A DNA stretch of 64,000 nt, taken from positions 1,631,501 to 1,695,500 of the forward strand of contig JAIGNY010000476.1 in assembly GCA_020152595.1 (NCBI GenBank), read 5' to 3'. Position 1 is the stretch's first letter; every line of letters starts with the position of its first letter. This document shows, piece by piece, positions 1 through 10,830 of this stretch. The notes below the pieces were generated by a model. That model saw nothing but the letters and a program-made list of their open reading frames with translations, made no database searches and had not been told where the DNA came from. A program made the position numbers and the translations under genes. This DNA is from Chiridota heheva. Taxonomy: Eukaryota; Echinodermata; Holothuroidea; Apodida; Chiridotidae.

Positions 1-99
1 GTGATGGTTCATGCACGACCAAATGCAAAAATTCATCAGACATGTAAAACAAGACGAAAAGTCAGACATAATCCTTATTTTTCATGACAGAATTAAAAA

Positions 100-1126
100 C
101 AACAAATCTTGACCAAGTTTCATACCTCCTGAAGCAATCCAACACATTTTTTGTAATTATCAAAAACTTTAATATTACTACTGTATTAAATAGTACTTTT
201 GGAGCTGCCATTTTTATTTTAAAACTGGCAGAAAATGATGTCATCAACCCAACAGGATGTTGGAATGCCTTGTACTTTTTCATATTCTATCTTAAGTTTT
301 CTAGCTTATGAAAAATTGTTTTTCTTTTGTAAGGGTTAAGGACATTTTTGTGTACACATGAAATTATTAAAACACACTGTTAAAACTTTGTGTCACATCA
401 GTTTGAATTAAAAACTTTTATAAAATTGATAAAGAAATACATCATAATCCTTATGCCCCTGTTGGGGAAATAATCTCATCATGCACAAGATTTCAATGTA
501 CATAATTGAACAAATTTGAAGCCTCCATGTGTTAATTTCAAACATGAATAACTTGAGATAGAAATAAGATTTTGACTTGCTGTTTTTGGTAGTTACAAAT
601 CTTGACCTAGTTTCATACCTCCTGAAGCAATCCAACACATTTTTTGTAATTATCAAAAACTTTAATATTACTACTGTATTAAATAGTACTTTTGGAGCTG
701 CCATTTTTATTTTAAAACTGGCAGAAAATGATGTCATCAACCCAACAGGATGTTGGAATGCCTTGTACTTTTTCATATTCTATCTAAAGTTTTCTAGCTT
801 ATGAAAAATTGTTTTTCTTTTGTAAGGGTTAAGGACATTTTTGTGTACACATGAAATTATTAAAACATGCTGTTAAGACTTTGTGTCACATCAGTTTGAA
901 TTAAAAACTTTTATAAAATTGATAAAGAAATACATCATAATCCTTATGCCCCTAAAATTGATAAAGAAATACATCATAATCCTTATGCCCCTGTTGGGGA
1001 AATAATCTCATCATGCACAAGATTTCAATGTACATAATTGAACAAATTGGAAGCCTCCATGTGTCAATTTCAAACATGAATAACTTGAGATAGAAATAAG
1101 ATTTTGACTTGCTGTTTTTGGTAGTT
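100..1126. repeat. Tandem duplication of a ~0.5-kb unit (two copies)
   Basis: Two head-to-tail copies, about 100-592 and 593-1126, are nearly identical over almost their whole length; the first part has an offset of 493 bases. Each begins with AAATCTTGACC and ends in CTGTTTTTGGTAGTT. The few differences are single-base changes plus a 39-base internal duplication in copy 2. The short frames on both strands of each copy duplicate with the DNA and do not look like genes. The high identity suggests a recent duplication or an assembly artefact. Confidence 0.9.
915..992. repeat. 39-bp direct duplication nested in the second copy
   Basis: The segment from 915 to 953, starting AAAATTGATAAAG and ending TATGCCCCT, is repeated exactly at 954-992. 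It occurs once in the first copy of the larger duplication, so it arose after that duplication. Confidence 0.9.
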
Positions 1127-1292
1127 GGGTTTAGATTTGTATCCTCATTCTTAAAGCTTATGACTGTATTGGTCTAAGAAGATAACAGGGTGGGATGGGT
1201 GGGCACGTAATCCCATTGTATATGCAAATAAGTCAGTAGAATTATAATCAATCTTCAACTTAAATTTCATTTGAAGTTTCGTTTAATTGTTA

Positions 1293-1336
1293 AATTCTAC
1301 CTCCTCATTTGCATAACTATTCAGGAATTCCGTGAG
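1293..1336 (+). repeat. Dispersed repeat piece, inverted relative to 32107-32150
   Basis: The reverse complement of this stretch shares GAATTCCTGA and then TATGCAAATGAGGAGGTAGA with 32107-32150. The core includes ATGCAAAT, the octamer recognised by POU-domain factors, but shared repeat ancestry explains the match without a regulatory role. Confidence 0.6.
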
Positions 1337-3254
1337 ACTTTAAAGCGACCAATTGCAGTCATACTCATACAGTAAGAAATTAAAACAAGGTACCAAACAA
1401 GCATACACTATGTGTTATGTTTGATTTAGTTTGTATAGCTTACTACAAAAACTTTCATCAAGCTAATGGGGTACCTAATAAATATGTTTGGCAAATCCAA
1501 ACTCGTTAAGCATTCTGACATTGCCTCAGTCTCAAGCAAAATCGATGAAGTAACCGTTTCACAAACACTTAAAGGAATATTCCCATGGTTTTTTGTAAAA
1601 TTGTATTTGAAAGAGCATACTTTTAGAGCTGATTTGGTACAAAAATTAGGTTGATATCATATTCTGTTCAGGAGATATGGATTTTTAAAGATTTCCAAAT
1701 TGCATTTTAAAGTTTTTGTACAGTATGATAAATTCATGTTTGATGATGTTATAGAAACAATTCCACTGCAAATGTTTATGTATTTCTTTGAGCTTTAATT
1801 GGTTGTTTCTGTATGATTAGAAACAATTTTCAAAAAGTTATCAAACTAGGGTATATTTGGCAATGTATATAAATACCTAATTGTCATCAATTTTTTTTTT
1901 CTAGCGGGTTTTACTAATAAAAAAGAATGACAGATTTTAATGAAATACATCAACTTTGTTGGAGAATGTGTTGTTGTGATGTCATACTGTCAGCCTTTTC
2001 CTATTCGTTTATTGGCATTTTTTGTGAACTATCTCCTGGTAGGAATAACATATCAATATGATTTTTGTACTAAATTGTTTCTAAAAAATTTCTCTTTCTT
2101 ATGAAAGGTTACAAAAAACTTGGGAATATCCCTTAAATCCCCATGTGGTATTTGTATACTGTTAACCAGATACAGACTACGACAGAAATATCCTCGATTG
2201 AGAGTATTGGCCCTTAACGTACAGAGCTAAACTCACAGCTGATCTGTTACTATTAACTACCTGCCGTATTACCATTATTCTATTATATTCGGAATAATCT
2301 AATTTCAACAATGCTTTTCAAGAACGTTTGCAAAATTTAAATTTTAAATACACATAATTGAGAAATGTTACATAACATTATTATGTAAGACATTCCTGCA
2401 ACTTCTGGTCCAAATAACAACTCCGTGTCAATACAGAGATGCTTCCAGAATTAGAAATAGCATAAAATGTAAGTGCAGGTGTATTTGAACTCAGACTTAC
2501 TTTGTTTTTGACTAAATGAATAACTCTGTTTAGAGAGATGGCATTCCCCTGTTTTGTTTGTGTTCCATATAAAATGGAAATGACTCTTGCGATCTACACC
2601 TAAATTTTATTCAATATAAAGTTAAGTGTTTTGAACACCTGTGCATGTTGCAGATGTACAAGCCTTTAAGCTCCTCAAAGACAAACCTGCATATGGCGTC
2701 ATATATTCATGTCATTATAAAATAACATTCGTATCTAATGTATATCTTTAAACCTTTGTGTTTGGTGTCTATAGCTCAAACACACGGTCTGTAAATTTGT
2801 AATCGATACAATAATCAAAACACGATTCACATATTTCTGAATGATTTAACCTGTCAATCATATAGAACAAACCCATCATTACGGGTTTCATGCCGTGTGT
2901 AGTTGTTCCTTGAACATGTATAATTTACTGCTTTAATGCAGAAAATAGAAAATACCGGCTGAGTTTGCAAACTTCGGCCATGGCACGAGGCCATGCCCAT
3001 GGTACACAACGTGATAATACGTTAAAATTGTTATGAAAATTTAGGAACATTCTATGGATTGTATGGCAAAGTAGCCTAAAGAAATATTCAAGTATCAAAC
3101 TCATGATAAGAATTGGTCAAATAATCTGGTAATTGAATTGACGGCAATCATTAAACGATGGATTGCCAAAAAGGGGGCAGATCACAAACCCCTCCATTCT
3201 CTTGTTATTTTTCCTAGCATTAATTGTTCTGCTCCTTAAAGTTTCAAACAGTCA
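1337..3254. other. AT-rich stretch, no gene seen
   Basis: No domain-bearing frame, splice-flanked exon or structured RNA was recognised. Only frames of about 60 codons occur, as expected by chance in AT-rich DNA. It may be intronic or intergenic. Confidence 0.5.
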
Positions 3255-3285
3255 GACCCGACCTGATACATAACCAGGTCGGGTC
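3255..3285. repeat. GC-rich perfect hairpin
   Basis: GACCCGACCTG at 3255-3265 is followed by a 9-base loop and then its exact reverse complement CAGGTCGGGTC at 3275-3285. The 11-bp stem is GC-rich in AT-rich surroundings. No T tract or neighbouring gene suggests a terminator; it may be the core of a small mobile repeat. Confidence 0.75.
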
Positions 3286-3689
3286 AGATTTTTCCTCTTC
3301 ATTTTCTTTATTCTGAAAACCTTAGGTGTTGTGGAAGTTGGTGCTGAGTATCATATTAGCAATGGATGAAGTCCTTATTGTGTGGCTGTTTTAATCAAGA
3401 TAAAGTGGTCTCACTATTTGCTACAGTAAGTTTGTGGTTATGATTTGCTGGAACAAATTTTTAAGGAGAAGGACAAGTCATGGACATTTCCAAATTGAAA
3501 TCAAATTGGGATAGTAAATTAAGAACTCCATGAAATATCGAACATCACGGCAGGCAATATGCTTCTGGTTCTGATGCACATATTACCAACATTGCACAAT
3601 CTGTTCATAAAAAATTCGAAGAAAATAATGTTTCCAATAGTCTTGCCGGAGACTGATTATGAAATAACTTTCCTTTCCAGCATAGACTC

Positions 3690-4055
3690 ATGGTGCGAAC
3701 ATACATATTCTCAATATTATCCATTTTCGAATTAAGCATCAATGGCCTGGGCTTACATAACTGTATTAAGTATGTTTACAAAATAATGTTTGCCAGAGAC
3801 TTGAAATTACTGAAAGACCATTCTACCCAGCACCGCGTCAGTGTAATCATGTTTATTCTTGCAACTATTGAAGCAATGGCGAATGCAAGTTTCTTTAATA
3901 TTGTTAATGAATCATATAATATAGTAATATCAATGGCCATACATACATCTGTACATCTTTCTGTCTTTAGCCCATCGAAAAAGAGGCTACTATTAAACCA
4001 GTCTTTAAAACTTATTGGCTTCTTTAACCTGTTAACAATAACAGCTTGGAAATAG
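3690..4055 (+). CDS. Doubtful 121-codon hydrophobic frame
   Basis: An uninterrupted frame of 121 codons begins MVRTYIFSILSIFELS. It contains two hydrophobic stretches, around residues 50-65 and 78-92, separated by a polar loop. The first follows a basic segment (QHRVSVIMF) and the second is followed by SPSKKRLL. That pattern loosely recalls the last two membrane helices and the helix-8 region of a family A receptor, but no diagnostic motif such as NPxxY is present. The window has many chance frames of 60-120 codons, and there is no obvious acceptor, donor or poly(A) context. It could be a decayed receptor fragment or chance. I do not recognise a family. Confidence 0.15.
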   Translation: MVRTYIFSILSIFELSINGLGLHNCIKYVYKIMFARDLKLLKDHSTQHRVSVIMFILATIEAMANASFFNIVNESYNIVISMAIHTSVHLSVFSPSKKRLLLNQSLKLIGFFNLLTITAWK

Positions 4056-4912
4056 TTATCTACATTTATCCATATTTATTTTTCTGGTTTTCAAGGGATT
4101 GTCATAGGCTCTTTGGCCTGCATATGTATCACATTTAAGTAAAAGAAATGCAATTTTCTGCAGTTTCGGGAGCGAGGCAATTGCTCACTTCACGACTTGC
4201 TTGCATGCATCCTAAAATCTTAAACTTGTTACGCCACGTGTAACCTTCACAATCTTGTTTTTCATATCATAAGGATGATTATGCGGTACCGTCTTAGATA
4301 TATTTGCATTAACTAAAAACAAATTTATTTTTTGTGTTATACCATTTAGTAAGCTGGTAAGCATGGATTGGAATAATTTTCTTCGAACAAGAGCTTTTGT
4401 AGTATAGCCACATGTACAATGACTAACTTGCATTTAACTTGATCAAATTTGATATTGAAATATTGTTTCGTTTGAAGTGATAACCTGCTATTATATATCT
4501 CACCAAAATCTTTTAGATTGAAGATCATTTTGAATGTTTTTAGACGTGACAACCTTCTTTTTTCTTTTTCTTTTTTCTTTCATTTTCCTGAACAATCACA
4601 GTATAATTTACCTTTGCTTCTTATAAAATTATATTCCCAAAACTATGTTCAAGTTTAAAAACTATGCTCAGGAAGAAATTTTTGTCACGTCTTCATGTTC
4701 TTTCATAAGCCATTTTAAAGTTATGATCTTACATTCTCACTGAGTTCACCCGAGTTAAAGTTCTTGTGAGTTTACAGGAAAATTATTTCTGATAACCCTT
4801 TTAGAATTTTCCTAATAATCTCAGTATCATTAACCTGAAATCAAGTTCTATAGGAAGTTTTTACTCCCGAACAGGACAAAATTTATGCCACATAACACAT
4901 GGGAAGATGTGT
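4056..4912. other. AT-rich stretch, no gene seen
   Basis: Nothing supportable was seen on either strand between the doubtful frame and the DIRS-like element. A pyrimidine-rich TTTC/TTTTTC tract lies at 4555-4580. Confidence 0.5.
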
Positions 4913-4923
4913 GTAAAACCCAC

Positions 4924-5180
4924 CCCGCTTACCGTAGTGGGGGTATTTACGAGAATTATACTTACCTGTCATACTACAAATATGCACTCTCTCAGTTATG
5001 TGCTCTATTATCGCACCTTACACCAGACTAAAAACCGCAGTTACCATACCTGCTCCACCTTATCACTCACGTCACACAACTCATACTCTCGCACCGCCAA
5101 CCGGGACTAACCGGGGAGGTGGGTGGGAAGTATGACAGGTAAGTATAATTCTCGTAAATATCCCCACTACGGTAAGTGGG
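4924..5180. repeat. Long inverted repeat at the DIRS 3' end
   Basis: The 52 bases at 4924-4975 (starting CCCGCTTACCGTAGTGGG) reappear as a reverse complement at 5129-5180 with about two mismatches, separated by 153 bases. The arms contain ACAGGTAAGTATAA on the plus strand at 5129-5150 and on the minus strand at the left arm, a consensus 5' splice-site sequence. In a DIRS element this is expected to be part of the terminal and internal complementary repeats. Confidence 0.9.
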
Positions 5181-5229
5181 GTGAATTTACTTTAAATTAT
5201 AGCTTACCTGTCATACTATAAATATGCAC
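4961..5229. repeat. 27-bp direct repeats overlapping the inverted repeat
   Basis: The run CTTACCTGTCATACTAC at 4961, extending through AAATATGCAC to 4987, recurs at 5203-5229 with one change. A shorter inverted form, AAGTATAACAGGTAAAC, lies near 5299-5315. The same core therefore occurs four times in alternating orientation within 360 bases. Confidence 0.85.
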
Positions 5230-5399
5230 AGACTCCCTCCGCTCTGCGAGGAAGGTGGGCAATAGTCCTGCCCCCTACCTAGGGGGGGTAACTGCGGCAA
5301 AGTATAACAGGTAAACTGTAAGAAGCAAAAGACGAGAAAAACTCACCATAGACAGTGCCCCTGGATCACAGATGAGAAGAGCTTCTCGTCCGAACGGCC

Positions 5400-6545
5400 G
5401 GAGCACAGACCGCCCGCGCAACCGGTCCTTCATTCGAAGACACATCTCGCATGTAGGATGTCGTGGCTGTAGATGCTGTTTTCCAAACTGCTGCGGACAT
5501 TATTTCCCAGATGTTGACTCCCCGAAATAGTGCCAGGGAGGTGGAAATCCCCCGAATTGAATGTGCTCAATATTACCCTCACTCCGAGCCAAAGCAGACT
5601 CGTCCAACTTAATGACCTCCACCAGCCACCTTGATATCGTATCAACGGATACAGGGGCGTGGGGTTTATTCAGGGATATAAACAGTCTGTCATGCCGTCC
5701 GCGGAGAGACTGTGTCGCTTTAATGTAACAACGCAGCGCCCTCACAGGACGCCAAACCTGATCTGCCGCGACTCCTGCGAACGTCTTGATCTTTGGCAAG
5801 TAAATCGGTTTTGGTAGAAATTCCAGCGTCAGGTTCTTAGCCAGAACGTGGGATCAGGAACCAGGGGACACTCCATCGTTTTCAAAACAAAGGTGTCCCT
5901 TCTTGATAGACAGAGCATGTAAGACGCTCCGCCGCCTAGCTGAAGCAGCTGCTAACAAAAACACAGCTTTGAGCGTAACATGCTTTAACAAGGCTGTAGT
6001 AAGCGGTTCAAAAGGAGTGGTGGCCAAAGCTTCAAAAACGGCCGACATGTTTCATGGCGGAGCTTAGGTTCTCACCGTCTGCCGACGAAGGAACAGGGCC
6101 TTGACCAGTTTGAGGAGGTCAGGAGAGTCTGTCACCGACGTGCCATCGGCAAAACTCGTATGGATAGTGGCTATAGCTGTTCGATGACCCTTAATGGAGG
6201 AAATCTGCAACCCGTCAGTAAAGAGGGACAACAAGAAATCCGCAACTTGCCCTACAGAGGCCGAAGTTGAAGCAATTTGTCGGTCCGCACACCATTTGGC
6301 AAAGATTTAAATCCTTTCCGAATACATAGCCACAGTGGACCTCCTTCGAAAGTTGGTGGCCACATCTGCAACCTCCTCCGAAAAGCCCTTTGCAAGTAGG
6401 GATTTGCGGACAGAGGCCACACAGTCAGGCGCAGATTAGCTGGGGGGTCGTGAAAACTGCCTGAGCCCGGAATTCGAAGAAGATCTGATTGGACCGGCAG
6501 AAGCCGGGGTTGATTGACTATCAGCCGGAGCAATACTGGGAACCA
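5400..6545 (-). pseudogene. DIRS tyrosine recombinase (decayed)
   Basis: The recombinase cuts and rejoins DNA through a tyrosine nucleophile and is thought to integrate the circular DIRS cDNA. Two blocks are recognisable on the minus strand. At 6048-5854, LKHVTLKAVFLLAAASARRR followed by SVLHALS matches the helix carrying the first catalytic arginine. At 5799-5500, PVRALRCYI, then LRGRHDRLFIS, KPHAPVS and TISRWLVEVI match the core between the first arginine and the HxxR box. The segment from 5500 to 5400 passes into another frame (ending near VCSNE-like codons), so the C-terminal HxxR and tyrosine region is broken. Stops and frameshifts separate the blocks. It lies directly downstream of RNase H in the usual order. 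Identity as YR is firm; residue-level catalytic competence is lost. Confidence 0.75.
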
Positions 6546-6599
6546 CGCTTGACCCGGCCAGAGAGGGGCTACTAGTAGTTAGGCTCCTGCAGCCGTAGG

Positions 6600-8080
6600 T
6601 CTGAAGCTTCAGAGCGTGAGCAGTGGGAAAGCAAAACCCACTAGATCGCGCCAGTCGCTTGCGAATGCGTCGACCCGCCACGCTCGTGTATGGGGTCAGG
6701 CGCAGAAAATTGGAAACTTGTGGTTGTCCAGGGAAGCGAACAGGTCTATCTCCGGCAACCCGTACCGTGCCCAAATCATCTGGGCCACAGACGGGAGAAG
6801 AAACCATTCCGTCGGTGAGTCCGACAGACGGGACAGAAGGTCCGCTACTGTATTCTCCTTCCCCGGCAAGTCTACTGCCTGTATGGAGACCTTGTGGAGC
6901 CTGCACCACGTCAAGAGTTCCTTGGTCAATTGCCACAGAGAGGCTGATCTCACGCCGCCCTGGCGATTGATGTACGCCACCACTGTGGTGTTGTCTGTCC
7001 GAAGAAGGACACTCTTGCCGCAGATTAGCTCCACAAACTGGAGGGCTGCCCTTCAAACCGCTACCAGTTCCAAGATATTGATATGGTGCTCCAGCCATAG
7101 ACTGGCCCAATACCCTGCTGCCTTGTGGGTGCTTAAGTGGCCACCCCATCCCGAAAGGGAAGCGTCCGTAACCAAGGTAACGCTCTCCCTCCGAAAGGTA
7201 AAAGGCATGCCCAATGTGAGGTGGGAGGGATTTGCCACCATGCAATGGCCGCTACGACATCCGCCCAGAGTGTACTAGGACAGAGAGGTCGCGCGCTGGC
7301 GGATTGAAGAAGCGGATCAAATGGAACTGAAGGTCTCGCATGTGGAATCGGCACCATGGCACGATATCCACCAAACTGGCCAGGTAACCCAGAAACACCA
7401 GCCACGCATGCACTGTGGACTGGGGTTGTTGCCTGAGCAGTCGGGCACCTTCGTGGACTGCTAGGATTCGTTTTGGAGTCGGACGAGCGATCTAGCTTTG
7501 GAAATCCAGAATTGCACTTAAAAACTGGGAAGATTAGGGTGGTACCAAGTCTGATTTCTCCTGGTTGATTATCCACCCGAAGGCTTCTGCCTCCTGAACT
7601 ACCCTTTGTGTATCTCAGGAGGCTGTGTGAGAATCCGGTGCCACTATGAGCCAATCGTCCAGATACATGTAGACCTGTATGCCGAGTCGTCGCAAGTGTG
7701 CCCGGAACACCCAGGTGACCCTAGTGAATACCCTTGGGGGAGGGGGGGCGTGGAGAGCCCGAGGGTAGAGTCGAAACTCGTACATCAGACCTGCTACCGC
7801 GAACGTCAGAAACTTTCTGTGGTTCCGCTTGACGGGGAGGTGAAGGTAGACGTCAATCAGATCGACTGACTTCGCCCACCAACCTTGGTGTAGCATGGGT
7901 AGAATTGTATGAAGGGTCTCCATGCAGAAATGCGTGGGGCGTACGAAGCGATTTAGTGGTTTTAGGTTTAATATGGGCCTCCACTTCCCGCCTTTCTTGG
8001 GGGCGAGGAAGAAGGTCAACATGAAGAAACCGGCTGGTAGGGCCTGGAGTTCTAAGACCGCTTCCTTTACCTAGAGTTTC
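6600..8080 (-). pseudogene. DIRS reverse transcriptase and RNase H (decayed)
   Basis: The reverse transcriptase copies element RNA and the RNase H removes it from the hybrid. On the minus strand the frame at 8022-7615 shows GGKWRPILNLKPLNRFV, then motif A as VDLIDVYLHLPV, APxxFT-like sequence (PPPRVFTRV), and the catalytic box as YMYLDDWLIVAP. The stretch before PPPRVFT (LYPRALHAPP) departs from the usual FGLSxAPRVF, suggesting a local frame slip. A TGA follows soon after YLDDW, and further stops occur through 7300. RNase H resumes at 7241-6696 in two frames: VTDASLSGWGGHL, then LLRTDNTTVVAYINRQGG, and DLPGKENTVADLLSRL. These match the DIRS-type RNase H with its D, D and N/D-rich ends. The other long open frames here on both strands are overlapping shadows. 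Confidence 0.85.
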
Positions 8081-8639
8081 ACGAGCTCGTCCAGCAACGG
8101 CCGAGTGAGCTCAGTGTCCTGTGGCACGGATGTCTCTCTGTACACGCCCAGATTTAGTGGGGTGTCTGTGAACTCCACCTGATAACCCTCCTAAATCGTT
8201 CGTAGGACTCACGCATCGGACGAAAGCCCGGACCAGGATGCCCCAAACTGACCTAGGCGGCCGCCTACCCGGCCTGCTAGTAGAGAGCTAGCCTGGGGCG
8301 CGTCAAAAACGCTTCCCTGACTGGGGTTTCGCAGCGCGTTACGTCGATGGCGTGAAGCGGCGACCCCCCCCCCCCTCCTCTTTGAGTCACAGTGACCTGC
8401 CCAAGATTTTCTCCAGTTGGGACATGCCCCCTGCCCGGAGGACCACTGGGCCTACATCTCCGGTTCCTGCCTCGTGCAGAGCCAGGAGAGCTGTCGCCCC
8501 TAGACGGGGGTTAAGAAGTGGTCGGCACAGGACGGGTCTTGCTCAACAGCTTTTGAGTCTTACGGAGGGCATCCTGGCGCTGAGACCCAAAATGGCCCGC
8601 GAAGTGATCGGGGCCCTCATGGGGAAGTCTCTGTAGGTC

Positions 8640-9690
8640 GGCCAGAGTGGCGTCGCTAAGGCCCAGGAGAGGGAGTATGTTTTCGCGCCTCTCGGCGTTC
8701 AGTCGGGCAGAAATTCAGGACAGCTGACCGACAGTCGCGTCGGCCAAGCCCGAGATCCCTCGTAGCAGGGGTTCAATGCGCTCTGATAAGTCCTTGGAGC
8801 GCTCCACAGTGCTTCTTACACATTTGGCCACCCAAAGCGCCAAGCCTTGAAACTTGATCCCCGTCTTGGCGGTACGATCAAGGGCGCAAAGAGTCTCTTC
8901 GTTGTGCTGCAAGGCTGCATCGCGCAACCTTGGACTGCGTCCTTAGCCCACCGTAACGCGTGACGAGCTGGAACTTGGGCATTGAAGGAGATCGAAGACA
9001 CGGACACTCCGTGACCTGCTCCAGGAAACAGACTCGGAGGGACGGCGTGACCGTGGCGACTCGCTGACCGATGCGTGCACATTCGCGTGGTGGCTCGATT
9101 GGTCTACAGCCAGGTCCCCGGCCTTCACCGCCGACCCCGGATAGGAGGCGGAGGGGGCGACAGGCGCCCACCAGGTGTGGGACCCGCTGACGGTGACGTC
9201 AGACTGGTCACGAGCTCTTTGGCTGCCGAGGCCTTGGCAGTTGCCGCTTGAAAATTGTCCAAGTCAGACCAGAACTGTGTGTCCCACGCTCGACAGATGA
9301 AACATGTCTGGGCTCTGCCGCAGGGGCGGCACCGATAACAATCGGGGTGGCCGTCCCCGGGAAACAGTGCCATAAACTGCCGGCATTTAGAGCACTGTTT
9401 AGACCGCGGGGGGCCATCAATGGTCGAGGCCGGGCACAGTTTTGACTTGCTAGTCCCACTCATGGGGATGAAATCAGACTGTGACTGGGAATCTGCCGAA
9501 GCCGGCACTGGCTTGGCAGAGACTAAACCCGTACTGGGGTGAGCCGGTAACGGGGCTGTCCGTGGACGATCTTGTAAAATCAACCCACCGGTATCCGCGA
9601 ACAGAAACCATGGACGGATCGACCCGCTCGCGGGGAATCCAAAGGGTGATAGCGGTCTAGCCGGAGCCAGGGTAACCAACCCGCTCACAG
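8640..9690 (-). pseudogene. DIRS Gag-like protein (decayed)
   Basis: Gag proteins package element RNA. The minus-strand frame at 9688-9125 has a proline-rich N-terminal half, then a cysteine-rich segment CSKCRQFMALFPGDGHPDCY followed by RCRPCGRAQTCFICRAW. That is a cluster of paired cysteines of the kind found in Gag proteins of DIRS elements in marine animals. A second piece in another frame at 8927-8715 reads AALQHNEETLCALDRTAKTG and onward, a helical, capsid-like stretch that ends in a stop just before the RT region. The pieces are separated by frameshifts. Assignment as Gag rests on position upstream of RT and cysteine content; I cannot confirm a named capsid family by eye. Confidence 0.55.
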
Positions 9691-9960
9691 ACTACTTTGA
9701 CGGACTGAATCCCTACGTGGAAAGGTCCGGACCTTTACATATGTGTATAGACGGAATCGACACTCGCTCTTCAGTGTCAATCCCATCTGGGGGGAAAAGA
9801 AACTGGTCGCAATGACAGGCCCCTGTCCAATCTTGAACAGGGGAGTCAGACCAACACATGCCCTTACTTGAAAAGTTTATAACTACTTCCCTTATGGGCC
9901 TCAAGTTGGATTCATTTCACTTGAGGACGGAGTGGGGGAAATTTTTTATAAGGAAGCTCG

Positions 9961-10551
9961 AAGCAAGGAGGCCAGATAAAAAAAAATTGTAACGCTGACA
10001 AAGTCAGAATTTTCCGAAATTAATGCCCTTATAAGCCTCTCTAAGCGAGAGACTAATTATAGGCCTAAGGGGAAAATACCCCACCCTTCGTACCTCCCTG
10101 GCTACGAGAAACGAAGGACTCCGAACAACTTTCAATTTGCAGATCTGTACGGAAAACTAAAATCTGTATTATCTTCCTACAGGCCTATCTCAAGCCAACT
10201 CCACTGCACCCTTGATTCTAACTCAGAAAAGAGGGCAGCAATCAACAATATATACAATCAATGTAACATGAGGCTGGCTATGTATAAATCCACCATCTTG
10301 CTTTATGCAAACTCAATAGGAAAGCTATCCTAACGTGAAAAGCAATGGGTGAAAAATCAGAGGGATAGGCTTATGATCTGTTAGACACTCTTGATTCCCA
10401 TAATTCATATAATAATACAAATATATCTTTGAAATAAACCCAACCAAAGTTTCAACAAAGGATAGGGAAAAAAACCTGCAGAGAGAGGAGCCGAACTTTC
10501 CGAATCAAACCTCTCTCAGTTTTGCGAACGAAATGAAGGACCCTCTCCGAT
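9961..10551. other. Unexplained stretch to the right of the DIRS element
   Basis: The sequence changes from GC-rich to AT-rich near 9960. It may hold the 5' untranslated part of the DIRS element or host DNA. No copy of the 3' inverted-repeat core was found here. Confidence 0.4.
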
Positions 10552-10830
10552 GTGTCTATATGTGGTGTTTACTGTAGGGCCTACGACGATCAGATAATAC
10601 CATGTAAATATCTTAAAAAATACGAAGTAGAACTGATATCACCAAGAAACTTCAGGCGTTTAAAATCCACAGTACTTGAGCTAAAACGCACAAATCCGCG
10701 GCGGAATAATTATGAAAGAAAACTCAATAAAATTCGTAAAGACTCTAGGAAGCAACAAAGCGTCTGTTCACAACAGCGCGCAAGAGATATGAGTTGTATG
10801 GAATGTGACGTGAGTGATAAGGTGGAGTAG
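10552..10830 (+). CDS. Doubtful 92-codon basic frame
   Basis: This open frame begins MSICGVYCRAYDDQ and is rich in lysine, arginine and asparagine in its centre (KRTNPRRNNYERKLNKIRKD). It lies just beyond the DIRS-like element and uses the opposite strand. No family is recognised, no splice sites or promoter features support it, and its length is near what chance gives here. It could be a fragment of an older repeat. Confidence 0.12.
   Translation: MSICGVYCRAYDDQIIPCKYLKKYEVELISPRNFRRLKSTVLELKRTNPRRNNYERKLNKIRKDSRKQQSVCSQQRARDMSCMECDVSDKVE

Larger units (their letters stand above)
4913..9960 (-). mobile_element. Decayed DIRS-like (tyrosine recombinase) retrotransposon
   Basis: This is a GC-richer island in AT-rich DNA. 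Reading the minus strand from right to left it carries Gag-like protein with cysteine motifs (about 9690-8640), reverse transcriptase with YLDDW followed by RNase H (about 8080-6600), and a tyrosine recombinase (about 6545-5400). That gene content and order define the DIRS order. The 3' end at 4913-5330 holds nested inverted and direct repeats, matching the terminal-repeat and internal-complementary-region architecture of DIRS elements, which lack LTRs and target-site duplications. All frames are interrupted by stops and frameshifts, so this copy is dead. I found no matching 5' terminal inverted repeat near 9960, so the 5' end may be truncated and the right boundary is set only by loss of GC-rich, element-like sequence. 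Confidence 0.8.

Noticed and set aside
408..804. 75- and 122-codon frames repeated in the duplication
   Set aside because: Repeated only because the DNA is duplicated; no coding signature.
6436..7278. 269-codon minus and 220-codon plus frames in the DIRS element
   Set aside because: Overlap the RNase H region in other phases and carry no conserved motif themselves.
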